6,416 nt of DNA from Candidatus Parcubacteria bacterium (GTDB taxonomy: Bacteria > Patescibacteriota > Patescibacteriia > Patescibacteriales > UBA12075). The translations under genes were made by a program, and so were the position numbers. How positions within the stretch are numbered: the first letter of the stretch is position 1; each line of letters begins with the position of its first letter. This document shows positions 5,864 through 6,416 of the stretch, piece by piece. The notes beneath the pieces are model-generated. The model was not told the origin of the DNA and made no database searches. It was given only the letters and a program-made list of their open reading frames with translations. The stretch is taken from assembly GCA_023142215.1 (NCBI GenBank), contig JAGLJW010000031.1, forward strand, positions 1 to 6,416, read 5' to 3'.

Positions 5864-6416
5864 ATGTGGCTTAATAAATCTTACAATAAAAAGGAATTTG
5901 AAAATTTTTTAGTTGATTTTTTACCAGAGGACTTAGATTTGTTTGAAAAAGAGTTGGTGATTACTGAAAATTATAAAGAAATTAAATCTGGTGTTATCTT
6001 GGGTGAGTGCCCATCTCTTGATTTGAGTATTTTGCAACTGGATCATGAAAAAGAAAGAGATCCTCGTATAGCTCTGGCAAATGAAGCATTTAAGATAATG
6101 TCTGAAAATTGGGCGAAAAAAGCTTTGGTTGTTTTTAGGAGCAAAAACAGTGATAACTGGCGCTTGTCTTTTATGACTGTTTCGTTTGATATCAATGAAA
6201 AGAATAAAGTTATTACTAATTTATCAAATCCAAAAAGAAAATCATTTTTCTTAGGTCATGATGCGAAAATAGCTACGCCTGAAAGATTTTTGATTAAAAA
6301 GGGAAGAGTGAAAAATATTGAAGATTTGGAATCTTGTTTTGATGTTGAAGTGGTGACGAAAGAATTTTTTGATAATTATAGAAAACTATTTGATAAATTA
6401 AATAAGTATTTAAAAG
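5864..6416 (+). CDS. N-terminal part of type IIG/Eco57I-like restriction-modification protein (3' end outside window)
   Basis: An open frame of 184 codons runs off the window end without a stop. The ATG is 5 bases after the helicase stop, with no Shine-Dalgarno match, so coupled translation is likely. The N-terminal region matches what I recall of large Eco57I-type methylase/restriction proteins. DPRIALANEAFKIM (66-79) is followed by ALVVFRSKNSDNWRLSF (87-103), the conserved NPKRKSFFLG (122-131), then TPERFLIKKGRV (138-149) and FDVEVVTKEFF (159-169). The adenine methylase motifs (an SAM-binding glycine motif and NPPY) are expected further downstream and cannot be checked here. In such proteins this region precedes the methylase core. 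I see no clear PD-(D/E)xK nuclease triad; LSILQLDHEKE (54-64) is the nearest acidic strand-like segment. The enzyme may therefore rely on the PLD domain of its neighbour for cutting, if the pair cuts at all. Confidence 0.72.
   Translation, partial: MWLNKSYNKKEFENFLVDFLPEDLDLFEKELVITENYKEIKSGVILGECPSLDLSILQLDHEKERDPRIALANEAFKIMSENWAKKALVVFRSKNSDNWRLSFMTVSFDINEKNKVITNLSNPKRKSFFLGHDAKIATPERFLIKKGRVKNIEDLESCFDVEVVTKEFFDNYRKLFDKLNKYLK

Overview
The window is AT-rich bacterial DNA (roughly 30% GC by eye) with two parts: the end of a cell-division cluster (ftsA, ftsZ) and, downstream on the same strand, what looks like the start of an accessory DNA-modification/defence module. The FtsA and FtsZ sequences resemble those I know from Candidate Phyla Radiation bacteria (Patescibacteria, Parcubacteria-like groups). 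Supporting signs are an FtsA with a degenerate phosphate-2 motif (NIGAST), an FtsZ with the block TITRGLGAGMNPELGRQ, and AT-rich starts without Shine-Dalgarno sequences. This placement rests on family memory and was not searched. No in-frame TGA occurs in the long reading frames, so a code that reads UGA as glycine (Gracilibacteria/Absconditabacteria) is unlikely.

Layout: 1-780 is the C-terminal part of FtsA, cut by the window start. 781-874 is a short AT-rich spacer with a possible ftsZ promoter. 875-2077 is a complete ftsZ. 2078-2585 is a 508-base gap between the core and accessory parts. It holds a 50-base GC-rich island with a G8 run, a perfect 13-bp hairpin terminator, a TTGACAGTT inverted repeat, a frameshifted remnant resembling the N-terminal region of a Fic-family protein, and a 13-bp tandem repeat that runs into the next start codon. 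2586-5858 encodes a 1090-residue protein fusing an N-terminal phospholipase D-like (HKD) nuclease domain to a Snf2/RapA-like SF2 helicase. 5864 to the window end is the first 184 residues of a protein resembling the N-terminal region of type IIG/Eco57I-like restriction-modification methylases.

How the genes work together: FtsA tethers FtsZ polymers to the membrane. The visible FtsZ C-terminal peptide (GIPAFIRKK) and the FtsA C-terminal amphipathic tail are the two ends of that link. The helicase-nuclease and the methylase-like gene are 5 bases apart and probably translated together. By analogy with multi-gene restriction systems that pair a PLD nuclease, a Snf2-type ATPase and a methylase (NgoAVII/CglI-type restriction, DISARM), they plausibly form a restriction-like antiphage module. 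That role is inferred, and the methylase catalytic part lies beyond the window.
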